Assembly (NCBI GenBank): GCA_018398585.1
Contig: JAGTTD010000009.1
Span: forward strand, 12,281,193 to 12,345,192
DNA length: 64,000 nt
Direction of reading: 5' to 3'
DNA from: Simmondsia chinensis
Lineage: Eukaryota > Streptophyta > Magnoliopsida > Caryophyllales > Simmondsiaceae
A program made the translations under genes and the position numbers. The notes beneath the pieces are model-generated. The model saw nothing but the letters and a program-made list of their open reading frames with translations, did no database searches and had not been told where the DNA came from. Of this stretch, positions 41,148 through 52,435 are shown in pieces (position 1 is the stretch's first letter; every line of letters starts with the position of its first letter).

Positions 41148-42315
41148 CCCCCTAAACTTTGCAAATAAACACAACACACTCCCTGCACTTTTAATTTCAT
41201 AAAATAGCCCCTGAACTTTGTTATTTCACACACCTTAACCCCCAAACTTTGTTACTAAACATAACACACTAATTAAACATTTATAAATTTCAAAATAAAA
41301 AAGTATGAAATTAAAAAAAAAAATTGAACAAATTATTAAAGATAATTTTTTGGAAAAATTATGAAAAAATATAATAATAATTTTAAATTTTATAATTTAA
41401 TTTTTAAAAATATATTTTTTAGTATTTATTATAAATTTTTAATTTTATGTATTTTTTCAGTTTTAAATTTTTAATCTAATTTTTGAATTTAGGTTTTAAA
41501 AAATATTATATTTTCTCTTATAGTATTTTTTTATAGAAATTAAAAAAAAATATTTTATTATCTTTTAAATTTATAATATATTTGCTATAATAATTAAAAT
41601 AATTATTTTTTGTAAATATTAAAAATCCTCTTATCTTTTATCTAGAAATATAAAATTCATACCTTTCGTCTAAAAACATAATTTCCTATCTTTTTTATAA
41701 AACCAAAACATCTCTCATTTTCAATTTGATACAAAGCTCTTACTTTTTGTCTAAAAACACTATATTTTGTCTAAAACTAAAAAAATCCCTTATTTCTAAT
41801 TTGATATTTTTTTTAATTTGAAATTTATTATTTTGATTTTTATTAAAGTTAAAAAATAATATTATATTTTAAATTTATTAATATCTAAGGGGTGAGTTGT
41901 GTTAGTAATAAAGTTCGGGGGTGACTTGTGTATAATAACAAAGTTCAAGAGGCTATTTTATGAAATTAAAAGTGCAGTGGGTGTGTTTTGTGTAATGATA
42001 AAGTTCAGGAGCTATTTTATGAAATTGAAAGTACAGGAGGTGTGTTGTGTTAATTTGTAAAATTCAGGGGGCTATTTTTTGAAATCGAAAGTTCAAGGAG
42101 TGTGTTGTGATTAATTCCAAAGTTTGGTGGGTCTTACTATATTTTGCCTGAAAATTTATTAATACTAATACAATACCTTTTTTTTAAACATAGCAAGTTC
42201 GGTGCTAGAAAAATCATATGTGCCTAGTTTTTTTTTTTTTTTTTTAATCATTTAGCAGTCAAATGAGTATTCTAGAATTACTCTCACCCTCAAATCCTCT
42301 CACTTGAGTCCCCTA

Positions 42316-42495
42316 TATATATATATATAAGAGAGTGGACAACTGCCTACACTGGAGTACTACAATACATTTAATTGCATTGTATAGTTACAATTAATGC
42401 CAGAGATAAGTTCCAATTACCTACTAAAATAATAATTTCTATTATAGTTAACCCCACCAACTTCAGATCTTAACCCACCACTATATATATATATA
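42316..42495. repeat. 151-bp segment between two TA microsatellites
   Basis: TATATATATATATA (42316-42330) and TATATATATATATA (42482-42495) flank a unique segment starting AGAGAGTGGACAACTGCC. No inverted repeat is evident. Confidence 0.45.
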
Positions 42496-42499
42496 AGTT

Positions 42500-43604
42500 T
42501 TAAGAATTTTATTATTCATATATCCCAAAATTTAAATTTTTTTATCAACAAGGTCTCTCTGCCAAAATTCAGTTGATTTAAATGCAAAATATTGTTGTGG
42601 AGCACGATTAAGATATATATGTATAAGTACCTGTTAGATTTTGATCTTTTGCCAAAAATGTTGTAGTGACCCATATGGTTTTGGCGATATAGAAGCAGCT
42701 TATGTAAGAATTCGGTAAATATTTATGTAATCTTCTAAAATTTTATCAAAATTACTTAACATAACTTCCAACTGTTTTTATAATTATATACCAAAAGGGA
42801 CAGTTTTTTGTAAGATGTTGGCTGAATTTTGAAAAATGTTTACCGAATTCGACATAGGATATCTGAATGATAAAATTTCAGACATCATAACACCTCACTT
42901 TATATATTGAACTATTATGTTCATTAAGTTATACGGAAAAAATGTGGTTCTCTATGTTATGTTAAATAGCTCTGTGCATCAATTACTTGGGGCAGTGCGA
43001 GCTGAGTATTGACAATATTGTTGGGGCAAGTGGCTCCCATCATACAAAAAAGGTATGATTCTCTATTTTTTTGTGGAGTCTTGGATTGTATGGTCTAATA
43101 ATAGTTTGATCATGTTACAGGGTTAGGAGTGGATTTGTAGTGTTTTCATTTCGGAGCATTAAGCTGAGTTTTGGTGTTTCTTTCTACACTTTGTATGACT
43201 TAACTAAGTACACACATATGAAAAGTGTTGGAAACTTTGAGTACTTTAAGAGTTTGCGCAAGTGTAGGCATCTAGATTTTTGGGGTGTGTTTCTTCTACT
43301 TTTGGGAGCTACTTCTCTCTCTCTTTTTTTTTAGGGCTCTTGTGTGCTTTCTTGGGCTCCACTTTGGTGGGTGGGCCAAATTTTGTATCGAGAGTTTTCT
43401 CTCTAATTATGAGTAAAAAAGTTATAAATACTCAAATCTTAAAGTATTTTAATGATAAATTACCTAACAATTAATATAGTTGAGTTTCTTCCTTTTATAT
43501 GAAATCAACTATATGTGGATTAAAGTATATCATTATACTTTACTAAACAAATTCTTTTATCTTATGTAATTGAAAACAAGGAGAAAAAAACTCTACAAAA
43601 TATG
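42500..43604. other. AT-rich sequence without recognised features
   Basis: Only chance frames of about 64 codons (43140, 43280). No element ends detected. Confidence 0.5.
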
Positions 43605-43609
43605 AGACA
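43605..43609. repeat. Target-site duplication AGACA of copia C2, left copy
   Basis: AGACA precedes the first bases TGTT of the C2 5' LTR. The same five bases follow its 3' LTR at 56135-56139. Confidence 0.88.
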
Positions 43610-43613
43610 TGTT

Positions 43614-44270
43614 TGTTGTAAATATAAGATATTCTTGGGGTCTATGTTTATGGTCGAACTTGGATATTGTTATATATCTTATAAAATCAAAAATTATGTA
43701 AAAGATTACATATATATATAGGGTGAATATCAAATAAAAGCATTTGACTATGGTGAGATATGAGGGCTTAAATCTCAGCCATTGAATTCAAAATGAAGGG
43801 CTGAGATTGCACATATGAAAATGCCCTAAAAACTCTCTCTCTCCCTCTCCTTTTCTTTATATATGCAATCTCAGCCCTTCATTTGAGTTCAATGGCTGAG
43901 ATTTAAGCTTTCATATCTCACCATAGTCAAATGCTCTCATTTGATATCCACCATATATATATATATACACGTGATGCATGAGGTACTTGTAATTCTGTGT
44001 GGAACTTTACCAAAGCGCTTTAGTTGACTCATGTTTCAGTATTGTGGGTATATATATTTCAATTGTATTGTGAAGAAAAACACAAAGAAAATGAAGAGAA
44101 GTGAGAAGAAGAAAGAGTGAGACAACTTGAGAGATATATTTGAAAAGAAGAAAAACTTTTCTTGATTCCTGAGTTCTGGAACAAAATACTTGCCATTTTC
44201 TCTAATTATATTTGAGTTTATTTTCTTATTCCCGTCCATCTGAATATAATATGTCCCTAATTTTATAACA
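43614..44270 (+). repeat. 5' LTR of copia C1
   Basis: 657 bp including a 232-bp MITE (43721-43952). Without the MITE it matches the 3' LTR. CATTATCAGCACGA just after the end (44271-44284) is the putative primer-binding site, identical in C2. Confidence 0.88.
43721..43952. mobile_element. Hairpin MITE in C1 5' LTR, flanked by TA repeats
   Basis: Inverted arms of about 95 bp: GGGTGAATATCAAATAAAAG against GGTGGATATCAAATGAGAGC, followed by CATTTGACTATGGTGAGATA in both arms. The loop is CTCT-rich (43838-43860). TATATATATA lies immediately on both sides. The C1 3' LTR has only (TA)n(GT)n at the same site, so this is a clear insertion absent from its partner LTR. Confidence 0.88.
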
Positions 44271-44353
44271 CATTATCAGCACGAGACTCCAGCCAGCTAA
44301 GGATTTATATATACTTGTGTTAAGTAATTATTCCCTAGTTTTTATGATTTATA

Positions 44354-45270
44354 ATGGCTAATCTTACTAAGCTTGAGTTTACTGCTCTTGATATTATTGG
44401 AAAAAATTATTTGCCTTGGACCCTTGATGCTGAGATTCACCTTGATACTATGAATCTTGGAGATACAATTAAAAGGGGAAATAGCCCATCCGTAGAGGAT
44501 CGCGCCAAAGCAATGATATTTCTCAGGTATCATATCCATGAATGATTTGAAGTTGACTATCTCACTATAAAGGACCAACTTGTCATTTGGCTGAATTTAA
44601 AAGAGACGTTTGATCATATGAAATATGTAATCCTCCCTAAAGCTTGCTATGAATGGATTCACCTGCTGTTACAAGATTTTAAAACTGTCAGCGAGTACAA
44701 CTCTGCAGTATTTAGTATTACTCCCCGCATGAAATTATGTGGGGAAAATATTATGGAGGAGGATATGTTAGAGAAAACATTCTCTACTTTTCTTGTCTCG
44801 AATATGCTCTTGCAGTAGCAATATCAAGAGCGAAACTTCAAAAAGTACTCATAATTAATTTCATGTCTTCTTGTTGCTGAACAAAATAATGAACTGTTAA
44901 TAAAAATTCTTCAGTCACGACCAACTGGGTCAGATCCATTCTTTGAAGTGTATGCTACATTCCAAGTCAATGATACATATAGTCGTGGCTCTGGCCTTGT
45001 TCACAGCCGCGACTATGGTCATGGCAGTGGATGAGCTTATAGCTGTGGTCATAATAATTGGCACCGTGATAATCAAAATGGGCCAAAGTTTAATAAGTAT
45101 GGCAAGAAAGAAGAGAAATATAAAAAGGAGAAAACCCATCTTGTGAACAAATTGATATCGTTGTCTCATGAATGGTCACTAGTCACATACTTGTTGTACG
45201 GCTGAACATCTGGTGAACCTCTATCAAGTATGGTTGAAAGAGAAAGGAAAACATGCATGAACAAGTTTTT
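44354..45270 (+). pseudogene. Copia C1 gag
   Basis: ATG at 44354 opens MANLTKLEFTALDIIGKNYL, then PWTLDAEIHLDTMNLGDTIK, RAKAMIFLRYHIHE, a stop, LPKACYEWIHLLLQDFK, MKLCGENIMEEDMLEKTF and VAEQNNELL. This is the UBN2-type copia gag. A Gly/His/Ser-rich stretch and a degraded zinc knuckle (45170-45220) end it. At least four stops or frame changes. Confidence 0.85.
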
Positions 45271-45660
45271 GCTGAATATCATTCTCCATTTTATGTGAGG
45301 CATCTTAATAGTTCTAATTTCTTTGAGGATGCTAGTGGAATAATTTATCATTTAATACATGATGGAAATGTTAAATTGGACTGAGGTTTTTTGTTTTTCA
45401 GTTATGTCCCATGTACTAAAGTTTGTTTTACTTTTAATGGAGTGATATCGTTTTGTTGTGTGTAAATTAGTACAATATTATGTTTTTAATATTTCATCTT
45501 AATAAATTATTTCCAATAAAATCAGGCTTAATCAACTATATTTATAAAGTAAAATTTAAAAGTGTTATCATATTATAGTACCTTTGAAATACTTTATTCA
45601 TTACACTTTTGTACTTTTATTGATGCATAACATAAATAGAGTTTCATTAATACATATGTA
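45271..45660. other. C1 region between gag and protease
   Basis: Short gag tail (FFEDASGIIYHLIHDG-like) and AT-rich sequence shared with C2 51590-51990. No open frame. The shared spacer shows it was part of the family ancestor. Confidence 0.5.
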
Positions 45661-46100
45661 TTTTATATTTCAAGAAACATAGATTTGGTCAAAGATGGAG
45701 ATTTATGTCTAGGTGACAGTGCAACAACACACACTATCCTTAAAAGCAGAATATATTGGTCGCAAATTATAGCACAATATCAGGTGTTCAAATTTAGTTG
45801 AAGGCTCTGGAAGAGCACATGTTATGTTTCCTAGAGGATCAAAGCTAAATATAAGCAATGCTCTATTTTCTCGTAGATCATAGAGAAACTTGATCAATTT
45901 TCGGAGATATTTGTAGCAATGGTTATCATATTGAGATAATAAATGAGGGTGATAAAGAATATCTTTATATTACATCGCTTACCTCGAATGAAAAAACATA
46001 GTGGAAAAATTGTTAGCACTTTCTTCTGGGTCATATTATACTTAAATAAACCCGATTGACTCAAATACAGTGGTTAACAAGAAGTTAACCGATTACAGAA
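45661..46100 (+). pseudogene. Copia C1 protease
   Basis: LVKDGDLCLGDSATTHTILK: this family has D-S-A-T-T-H as the aspartic protease motif, intact here. It stops soon after. Confidence 0.75.
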
Positions 46101-46563
46101 TGTTCACCTTATGGCATGACCGTTTGGCACCATCCAGGCATAACGATGATGAGAAATGTCAATGAAAATTCTTATAGACATTCATTAAAGAACCAAAAGA
46201 TTCTTTCACCTGATGAAATTTCATGTACTACATGTGCTCAAGGTAAAATGATTATTAGGCTATTCCCAACTAAATTTTGGGTTGAATCTCCTACGCTTTT
46301 AAAAAGAATGCAAGGAGACATATATGGGCCTATTATTCCATCATGTGGACCATATCGATGCTTTATGGTGTTAATAGGCGCCTTAACTCGTTGGTCAATG
46401 TTTGTCTATTATCTACATGTTTGTCTATTAGCTACATGCAATGTGGCATTTACAAGACTCCTTGCACAAATAATTCGATTACGGGCTCAATTTTCAGATT
46501 ACACAATCAAAAAGATCCGCTTGATAATGCAGGAGAATTTACATCCTAAGATTTTAATGACTA
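46101..46563 (+). pseudogene. Copia C1 integrase, 5' part
   Basis: HPGITMMRNVNENSYRHSLK, then DEISCTTCAQGKMIIRLFPT (C..C zinc end), MQGDIYGPIIPSCGPYRCFM (first Asp, GDI.GPI) and, in another frame, DNAGEFTS (second Asp). It ends at the LINE-tail insertion. Confidence 0.8.
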
Positions 46564-46585
46564 TTGTATTTTAATTGGGATTACA
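46564..46585. repeat. 22-bp target duplication of LINE tail, left copy
   Basis: TTGTATTTTAATTGGGATTA plus CA; the right copy at 46809-46830 agrees at 19 of 22 bases. In C2 the same site exists once and uninterrupted (52884-52905). Confidence 0.85.
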
Positions 46586-46776
46586 CCAGCTCTCATTGAT
46601 GTGTTGCTATCTTGCTGGTAGGCTGCCAGGCTTATGCGGATGATATGATAACGATTAGCTTCTTAGGTTGGGGTTCCTTGGAAACAGCCTTCTCTTAGGG
46701 TAGCCCCCAGAAAGGAGAAGGTTGTGTACATCAACCCTCCTCAGACCCCACATATGCGGGAATGAGGCACTGGAAC

Positions 46777-46808
<32 letters not shown>
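46586..46808 (+). mobile_element. 5'-truncated RTE-type retroposon with (GTT)n tail
   Basis: 223 bp containing GGTTGGGGTTCCTTGGAAAC, AGCCTTCTCTTAGGGTAGCC, GTGTACATCAACCCTCCTCA and GACCCCACATATGCGGGA, then GTTGTT repeats. It is the same tail family as 40946-41147. The 22-bp duplication and empty site in C2 prove insertion. No Pol III A/B boxes are seen, favouring a truncated LINE over a SINE. Confidence 0.85.
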
Positions 46809-46812
<4 letters not shown>

Positions 46813-47398
46813 ATGTCAATTGAGATTACAGTTGAGCACCCTGTAGCCCACTAGCATGCACAAAATAGTCTTACAGAATCCTTGATCAAACGTCTACAAC
46901 TAATTGCTGGACCATTACTCATGAAAACAAAGTTGCCTAGCTCTGCATGGAGGCATGTTATATTACATGCTACATCACTAATTCGTACTAAGCCAACTTC
47001 TTTTCACAAATACTCCTCATTGTAGCATGTTTCTGGTCAAGAACCAAATATATCCCATCTACGAATTTTGTTGCGCTGTGTATGTTCCAATCGCTCCACC
47101 CCAGAGCTCAAAAATAGGTCCACAAAGGAGACTTGGAATCTCTGTTGGGTTTGAATCTCCATCTATTATAAAATATCTTGAACCATTGACTTGAGATATT
47201 CTTACAACGCGATTGGCAGATTGTAAGTCTGAGAAACAATGTTTCCCGAACTAGGGGGTGACAATTTGAAGCTCAAAAAGCATGAAATTTCATGGAATGC
47301 GTCTTTAATACCACATTTTGATTAGTGTACAAATCAATTTGAATTGGAAGTTCAAAAAATTATCCATTTACAAAATATTATAAACTAATTACTAGATG
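46809..47398 (+). pseudogene. Copia C1 integrase, 3' part and linker
   Basis: ITVEHPVAH-like sequence near 46825-46850 marks the region of the catalytic Glu. Later fragments (GPQRRLGISVGFESPSIIKY) match the copia GP..RLGIYVG...PSI..YL segment. Multiple stops. Confidence 0.7.
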
Positions 47399-48955
47399 TA
47401 TTCGTTGATATAAAGAGCATGACCAAGTCACATGTTCCAGCTATGAATGCTCCTGTTCGAACTGATATTTCAAATGAACTATTTTTTAAGACATTGGCAA
47501 GTACGTCTGCTTCATGTCAGAAGCATGGTAGACCTGTTGGTTCTAAAGATAAGAATCTAAGAAAGAAAAGGGATCAAAATAAACAAGTTGGCTCCTCTAT
47601 TAAAACTCCTAAAGAGGAAACCCCCCGAAGAGGTACAAATGCAAATCCAAGAAAAAGTTATAGAGATTAAATGATTCCTCGAGGATATCAAGTACTAGAT
47701 GATTGTGATAATGATGCAAAAATATCGAGAATGAAGAAATCTCGATCAACTATGCTATTACTAGCATACCATGGAACCAAAATAAGGCGATTATTGATCA
47801 AGTGTTCGCATATACTATGGCCAATGATTTGATCATAGAAGGTAAAGATCTTGAACCTAAATCTATTGAGAAATTCCAAAAAAGAAATGATTTTCCAAAA
47901 TAAAAATAAGTAATTCAAGCAGAATTAGATTCACTTGCAAAATGTGTAGTTTTTGGACTTGTAGTCCAAATGCCTGAAAACAAGAAACCCGTAGGCTACA
48001 AGTGGGTATTTGTATAGAAAAGAAATGAAAAGAATCAGGTAGTCAGATATAATGTTCGACTTGTAGCTCAAGGTTTCTCACACAGGCCAAGAATTGATTA
48101 TGAAGAGACATATTCACCAGTAATTGATGCAATTACATTTAGATTCTTAATAAGCCTGGCAGTTTTTGAAAGTCTCCACATGTGTCTTGCGGATGTGGTA
48201 ACAGCTTATCTATATGGATCACTTGATAATAATATCTATATGAAATTTCTTGGAGGATTATAAATACCAGATGCATATAGCTCAAAATCTCGAGAGCTGT
48301 ATTCAATTAAATTAAAGAGATCATTGTATTGATTAAAACAATCAGGACGAATGTGGTACAATTGTCTTAGTACATACCTTCCAAGAGAGGGACATGTCAA
48401 CAATTCCGTGAGCCCATATGTTTCTATATAGAAATAAAATTTTAGATTTGCTATAATCACATTCTATATTGATGATTTAAACATCATACGAACCTCTTAA
48501 GCAATTGAGCAAGCTGTGGCATATCTGAATAAAGAATTTGAGATAAAAGATCCCGAAAAGACAAAACATTGTCTTAGCGTGCAGATAGAGCACTTAATTG
48601 ATGGATTCCTTATTCATCAATCAATTTATAAAGAAAATGTGCTAAAACATTTTAATATGGATAATACATATTCATAGAGTACCCAATGGTCGTTCGATCC
48701 CTTGATAAAAATAAGGACCCTTTTTCGTCCTTGAGAGGATAACGAAGAAATTCTTGGCCCTGAAGTGTCATATCTAAGTGCAATATGTACACTGATGTAC
48801 CTTGCTAACTACACAATACCAAATATAGCCTTTTTGGTTAACTTATTAGCAGATATAGCTCAACTCCTACCTAAAGAAATTGGAATGGGATTAAACACAT
48901 ATTTTGATATCTTCGTGGTACACCTAATATGGGATTATTCTATCTAAACAATCAA
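47399..48955 (+). pseudogene. Copia C1 reverse transcriptase
   Basis: MTKSHVPAMNAPVRTDI and KHGRPVGSKDKNLRKKRDQN form the linker. PVGYKWVFV, VRYNVRLVAQGFSH and DYEETYSPVIDAITFRFLIS follow, then DVVTAYLYGSL (first Asp), and FYIDDLNIIRTS near 48463-48498 keeps an intact D-D pair. LSAICTLMYLANYTIPNIAF closes RT. Frame changes throughout. Confidence 0.82.
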
Positions 48956-49450
48956 ATCCAAAAGTGGTTGGATATGCAAATGCTGGATATTTGTCTGATC
49001 TAAATAAAAGTCATTCAGAAACAGGATATTTATTCAACTATGGAGATATTAGTATAGCTTGGTAATCCACAAAAAAAACAACAACAACAAATTCTTCAAA
49101 CCATACTGAAATACTTGCACTTCATGAAGCAAGTAGGGAATGTTTATGGTTGCGATCTCTTATTCAACATGTTCAAGAGGAATGCGGTCTTCCAACAATC
49201 AGGGGGAGTCCGACAATACTCTATGAAGATAATGCTGCATGTATTGCGCAAATCAAAGGTTGATACATTAAAGGCGACAGAACTAAACATATCTCTCCAA
49301 ATATTTACCTTACATACAAGCTCCAAAAGATGGGAGAAATAGATGTTCATCAAGTTTTCTCAAGTGAGAACCTAGCAGATTTATTCACAAAAGCATTATC
49401 AATAACAACTTTTGAGAAACTAGTTCATAAGATCGGTATGCGTTGACACA
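48956..49450 (+). pseudogene. Copia C1 RNase H
   Basis: GYANAGYLSDLNKSHSETGY (usually YADAGY), then SNHTEILALHEASRECLWLR and TILYEDNAACIAQIKG (catalytic Asp in YEDNAA), then LADLFTKALSITTFEKLVHK. This is the pol end; the first Asp is Asn. Confidence 0.82.
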
Positions 49451-49658
49451 GGAACGCCTCTTACTAATATGTTCACATAAGGAGGAGTTAAATACTCACT
49501 ATACTCTTTTTTTCCTTCGCAATAGTTTTTGTCCCACTAGATTTTTCCTAGCAAGGTTTTTAACGAGATAGTTTAAAAAGCATATATAACTAGGACACTA
49601 TACTCTTTCAAGAGTTTTTGTCCCGTAATTTTTCAAAGGAGAATATCCAAAAGGCAAA

Positions 49659-49738
49659 TGTTGTAAATATTGGATATTCATCGGGTATAATTTTTGTGGT
49701 CGAATTTGGATATTATTAAATATCCTATAAAATCAGAA

Positions 49739-49810
<72 letters not shown>

Positions 49811-50101
49811 TGCATGAGGTACTTGCAATTCTACTTGGAACTTTACCAAAGCGCTTAAGCTTACTCGTCTTTCAGTATTTTGGGTATATATATTTCAATT
49901 ATATTGTCGAGAAAAGCACAGAGAAAGTGAAGTAAGAAGAAGAAAGAGCTAGAGAAATTGAGAGATATATTTGAAAAGAAGAAAAAAGTTTCTTGGTTCT
50001 TGAGTTCTGGAATAAAATACTTGCTATTTTCTCTAATTATATTTGAGTTTGTATTTTTATTCCTGTTCTTTTGAGTATAATATCTCCCTATATTTGTAAC
50101 A
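49659..50101 (+). repeat. 3' LTR of copia C1
   Basis: 443 bp. Lacks the MITE; at that place it has (AT)11 then a long (GT)n run (about 49739-49809). Followed directly by ATGTT and the remainder of the C2 LTR. Confidence 0.9.
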
Positions 50102-50102
50102 A

Positions 50103-50329
50103 TGTTGTAAATGTTGGATGTTCTTCAGGTACAATTCTTATGGTCGAATTTGGATATTATCAAATGTCCTAGAAAATTAGAAATTATGTAAAAGGCCTAT
50201 ATGTATGCATATACATACACATACATACAATATATGTAGATGTATAGTCAATTTTTGCATGTGTAACACATAATTACTTGCGTGTCTCAAAACCATAAGA
50301 AAGTGAAAACTAATGATTTCACCTCAAGC

Positions 50330-50381
<52 letters not shown>

Positions 50382-50582
50382 GTGTGTGTTATGGTGAAAA
50401 AAAATGTGTGAAAGTGGAGAGAACAGAAAGAATTGAGAGATTGAGAGAAATTAAGTAATATTTGAAGTGAAGAAAAACTTTTCTGGTTCCTTTGTTTTCG
50501 ATTAAAATACTTACTTGCTTCCTATAAGTTTGTATTTTTATTGTCGCCCTGTTGAATATAATATGTCCCTACTTTTATAACA
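50103..50582 (+). repeat. 5' LTR of copia C2 (with C1 duplication)
   Basis: 480 bp from TGTTGTAAATGTTGG to TTATAACA. The first four bases are the duplicated copy created by C1 insertion. (TA)n at about 50334-50376. CATTATCAGCACGA follows at 50583-50596 (primer-binding site candidate). Confidence 0.88.
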
Positions 50583-50666
50583 CATTATCAGCACGAATCT
50601 CTAACCAGCTTAGGATTATCCTAAGCTTGACGTAAAGTTATCATAACCTAATCTTTGTGATTTTCA

Positions 50667-51560
50667 ATGGCTAATCTTACTAAGTTTGAGTTTATTGCTC
50701 TTAATATAAATGAAAAAAAATTATTTACCTTGGACCCTTGATGCTATATATCTCGGAGATACAATTGAAAGTAGAAATAGCGCATCAATGGAGAATTGTG
50801 CCAAAACAATGATATTTCTCAGGCATCATATTCATGAAGGATTAAAAGCCGAGCATCCACTATAAACGACGCGCTAATCCTTTGGCTAAATTTAAAAGAG
50901 AGATTTGATCATCAAAAATATGTGATCCTCCCTAAAGCTCGCTATGAATGGATTCACCTCAACTGTAGGATTCTAAAACTATTAGTGAGTACAACTCTAC
51001 AGTATTTAGTATTACCCCTAGACTGAAATTATGCGGAGAAATTATTACAGAGGAGGATATGTTAGAGAAAAAATTCTCTATTTTTCATGTCTCGAATATG
51101 CTCCTATAGCAGCTATATCGAGAGCAGAATTTCAAAAAATACTCAGAGTTAATCTCATGTCTTCTTATTGCTGAACAAAATAATGAACTGTTAATGAAAA
51201 ATTATCAGTCACAACCAACTGGGTCGCAGCTATTCCCTGAAGTGAATGCTACATCTCACGACAATGATACATATAATAGTGGCCATAGTCGTGGTCGCGG
51301 ACGTGGCCATGGTTGTAGCTATGGACAAGGTTATAGCCATGATCATAATAACTGGCACCATGGCAATCAAAATGGACCAAAGTTTAAGAAGTCTAGCAAC
51401 AGTGGAGAGAAATATAAAAGGGAGAAAATCCATCAAAAAATTTGTCTAAAGATGTGGAAGCAAATTGCTATCACTATTGTATAAAAGGTCATTAGTCGCG
51501 TACCTATCGTATGGTTGAACATTTAGTGAACCTCGATCAAGCATGATTGAATGAGAAAGG
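50667..51560 (+). pseudogene. Copia C2 gag
   Basis: ATG at 50667 opens MANLTKFEFIALNI. Later LPKARYEWIHL, VAEQNNELLMKNYQSQPTGS and SRGRGRGHGCSYGQGYSHDH appear, the last an Arg/Gly/His-rich tail. Next is ANCYHYCIKGH, a degraded zinc knuckle. An internal deletion relative to C1 lies near 50738. Confidence 0.82.
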
Positions 51561-52000
51561 AAAAATGCAGAAACAAATTTTGTTAAGGATCATTCTCCAC
51601 TTAATGTGACGCATCTTGATATTTCTGATTTCGTTGAGGATGCTAGTAAAAGAATTGATCATTTGATAGGCGATGGAAATATTAAATTGGAATAAGGTCT
51701 TTTGCTTTTTCAGTTATGTCTTTTGCATTAAAGTTAGGCATACTTTAATGGAATAATATCGTTTTGGTGTGTGTAATTTTTTTGGTGTGTGTAATTTAGT
51801 ACAATATCATATTTTTAATATTTAATCTTATTTAGTTATTTTTAATAAAATCAAGCATGATCAACTATATTTATAAAGAAAAATTCAAAAGTATTATTAT
51901 ATTATAGTCACTTTGAAATACTTTATTCCATGCACTTTTGTAATTTTATTAATGCATAACATAAATAGAGTTCCACTAATAAATATATATTTTATATTTG
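51561..52000. other. C2 region between gag and protease
   Basis: Matches the C1 spacer. One small tandem repeat TTTTTTGGTGTGTGTAATTT near 51758-51798. No frame. Confidence 0.5.
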
Positions 52001-52435
52001 AAGAAACATGAATTTGGTCAAAGATGGAGATTTATGTCTAGCTAACAGTGCATTGACACACACTATCCTTAAAAGAATAATATATTTTTCCCAGTCACGA
52101 TTAGCTAAAGCGAATGCTAAAATAATATCGGTTGTTTCAAATTTAGTTGAGAAGAGCCCATGTAATGTTTCCTGGAAGAACAAAATTAAACATAAGCGAT
52201 GTTCTATTTCCTTGTAGATTACAAAAAAAACTTAATTAGTTTTCGAGATATTAGCCGTAATGATTATCACAATGGGACAATAAATGAGGATGATAAATAA
52301 TATCTTTATGTTACGTCGTTTACCTCAGGAAGAAAGAACAAGGTGGAAAAATTGTCAACACTTTCTTCTGGGTTATAATATACTTATATAAACCCGATTG
52401 AATCAAATACAGTAGTTAACCCGATGTTAGCTGAT
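52001..52435 (+). pseudogene. Copia C2 protease
   Basis: LVKDGDLCLANSALTHTILK: the D-S-A-T-T-H motif seen in C1 is N-S-A-L-T-H here, so the catalytic Asp is lost. Confidence 0.78.

Larger units (their letters stand above)
40673..42150. mobile_element. DNA element with long repetitive inverted termini, 1.48 kb
   Basis: Ends GGGCAAAATCTAGTAAGACC and (reverse complement) CAGGCAAAATATAGTAAGAC. Both termini contain reiterated CCCCCTAAACTTTG...CACTTTCAATTTT units of about 65 bp, direct at the left (40690-41280) and inverted at the right (41880-42130). Flanking AAAATTTA (40665-40672 and 42151-42158) is an exact 8-bp duplication. The AT-rich core has no transposase. hAT- or Mutator-like by duplication length; class undetermined. 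Confidence 0.8.
40373..42245 (-). repeat. Dispersed repeat D, copy 2 (inverted, interrupted)
   Basis: 40373-40672 plus 42151-42245 read on the minus strand reproduce copy 1 (CATCAAACTAGGGAAAAAA, CCTGCCGCCCTGCAAGTGGG, ACTATCCTTATGTGAATTT). It is interrupted by the DNA element at 40673-42150. Confidence 0.75.
43614..50101 (+). mobile_element. Ty1/copia element C1, nested in the C2 LTR
   Basis: LTRs 43614-44270 and 49659-50101 begin TGTTGTAAAT and end ATAACA or GTAACA. ATGTT (43609-43613 and 50102-50106) is a perfect 5-bp duplication. The interior has the same gene order and about the same proteins as C2, so both belong to one family. It carries a MITE in its 5' LTR and a LINE tail in integrase. 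Confidence 0.9.

Noticed and set aside
43140..43474. Two short hydrophobic + strand frames
   Set aside because: Phe/Leu-rich translations of T-rich DNA; no start context or homology that I recognise.
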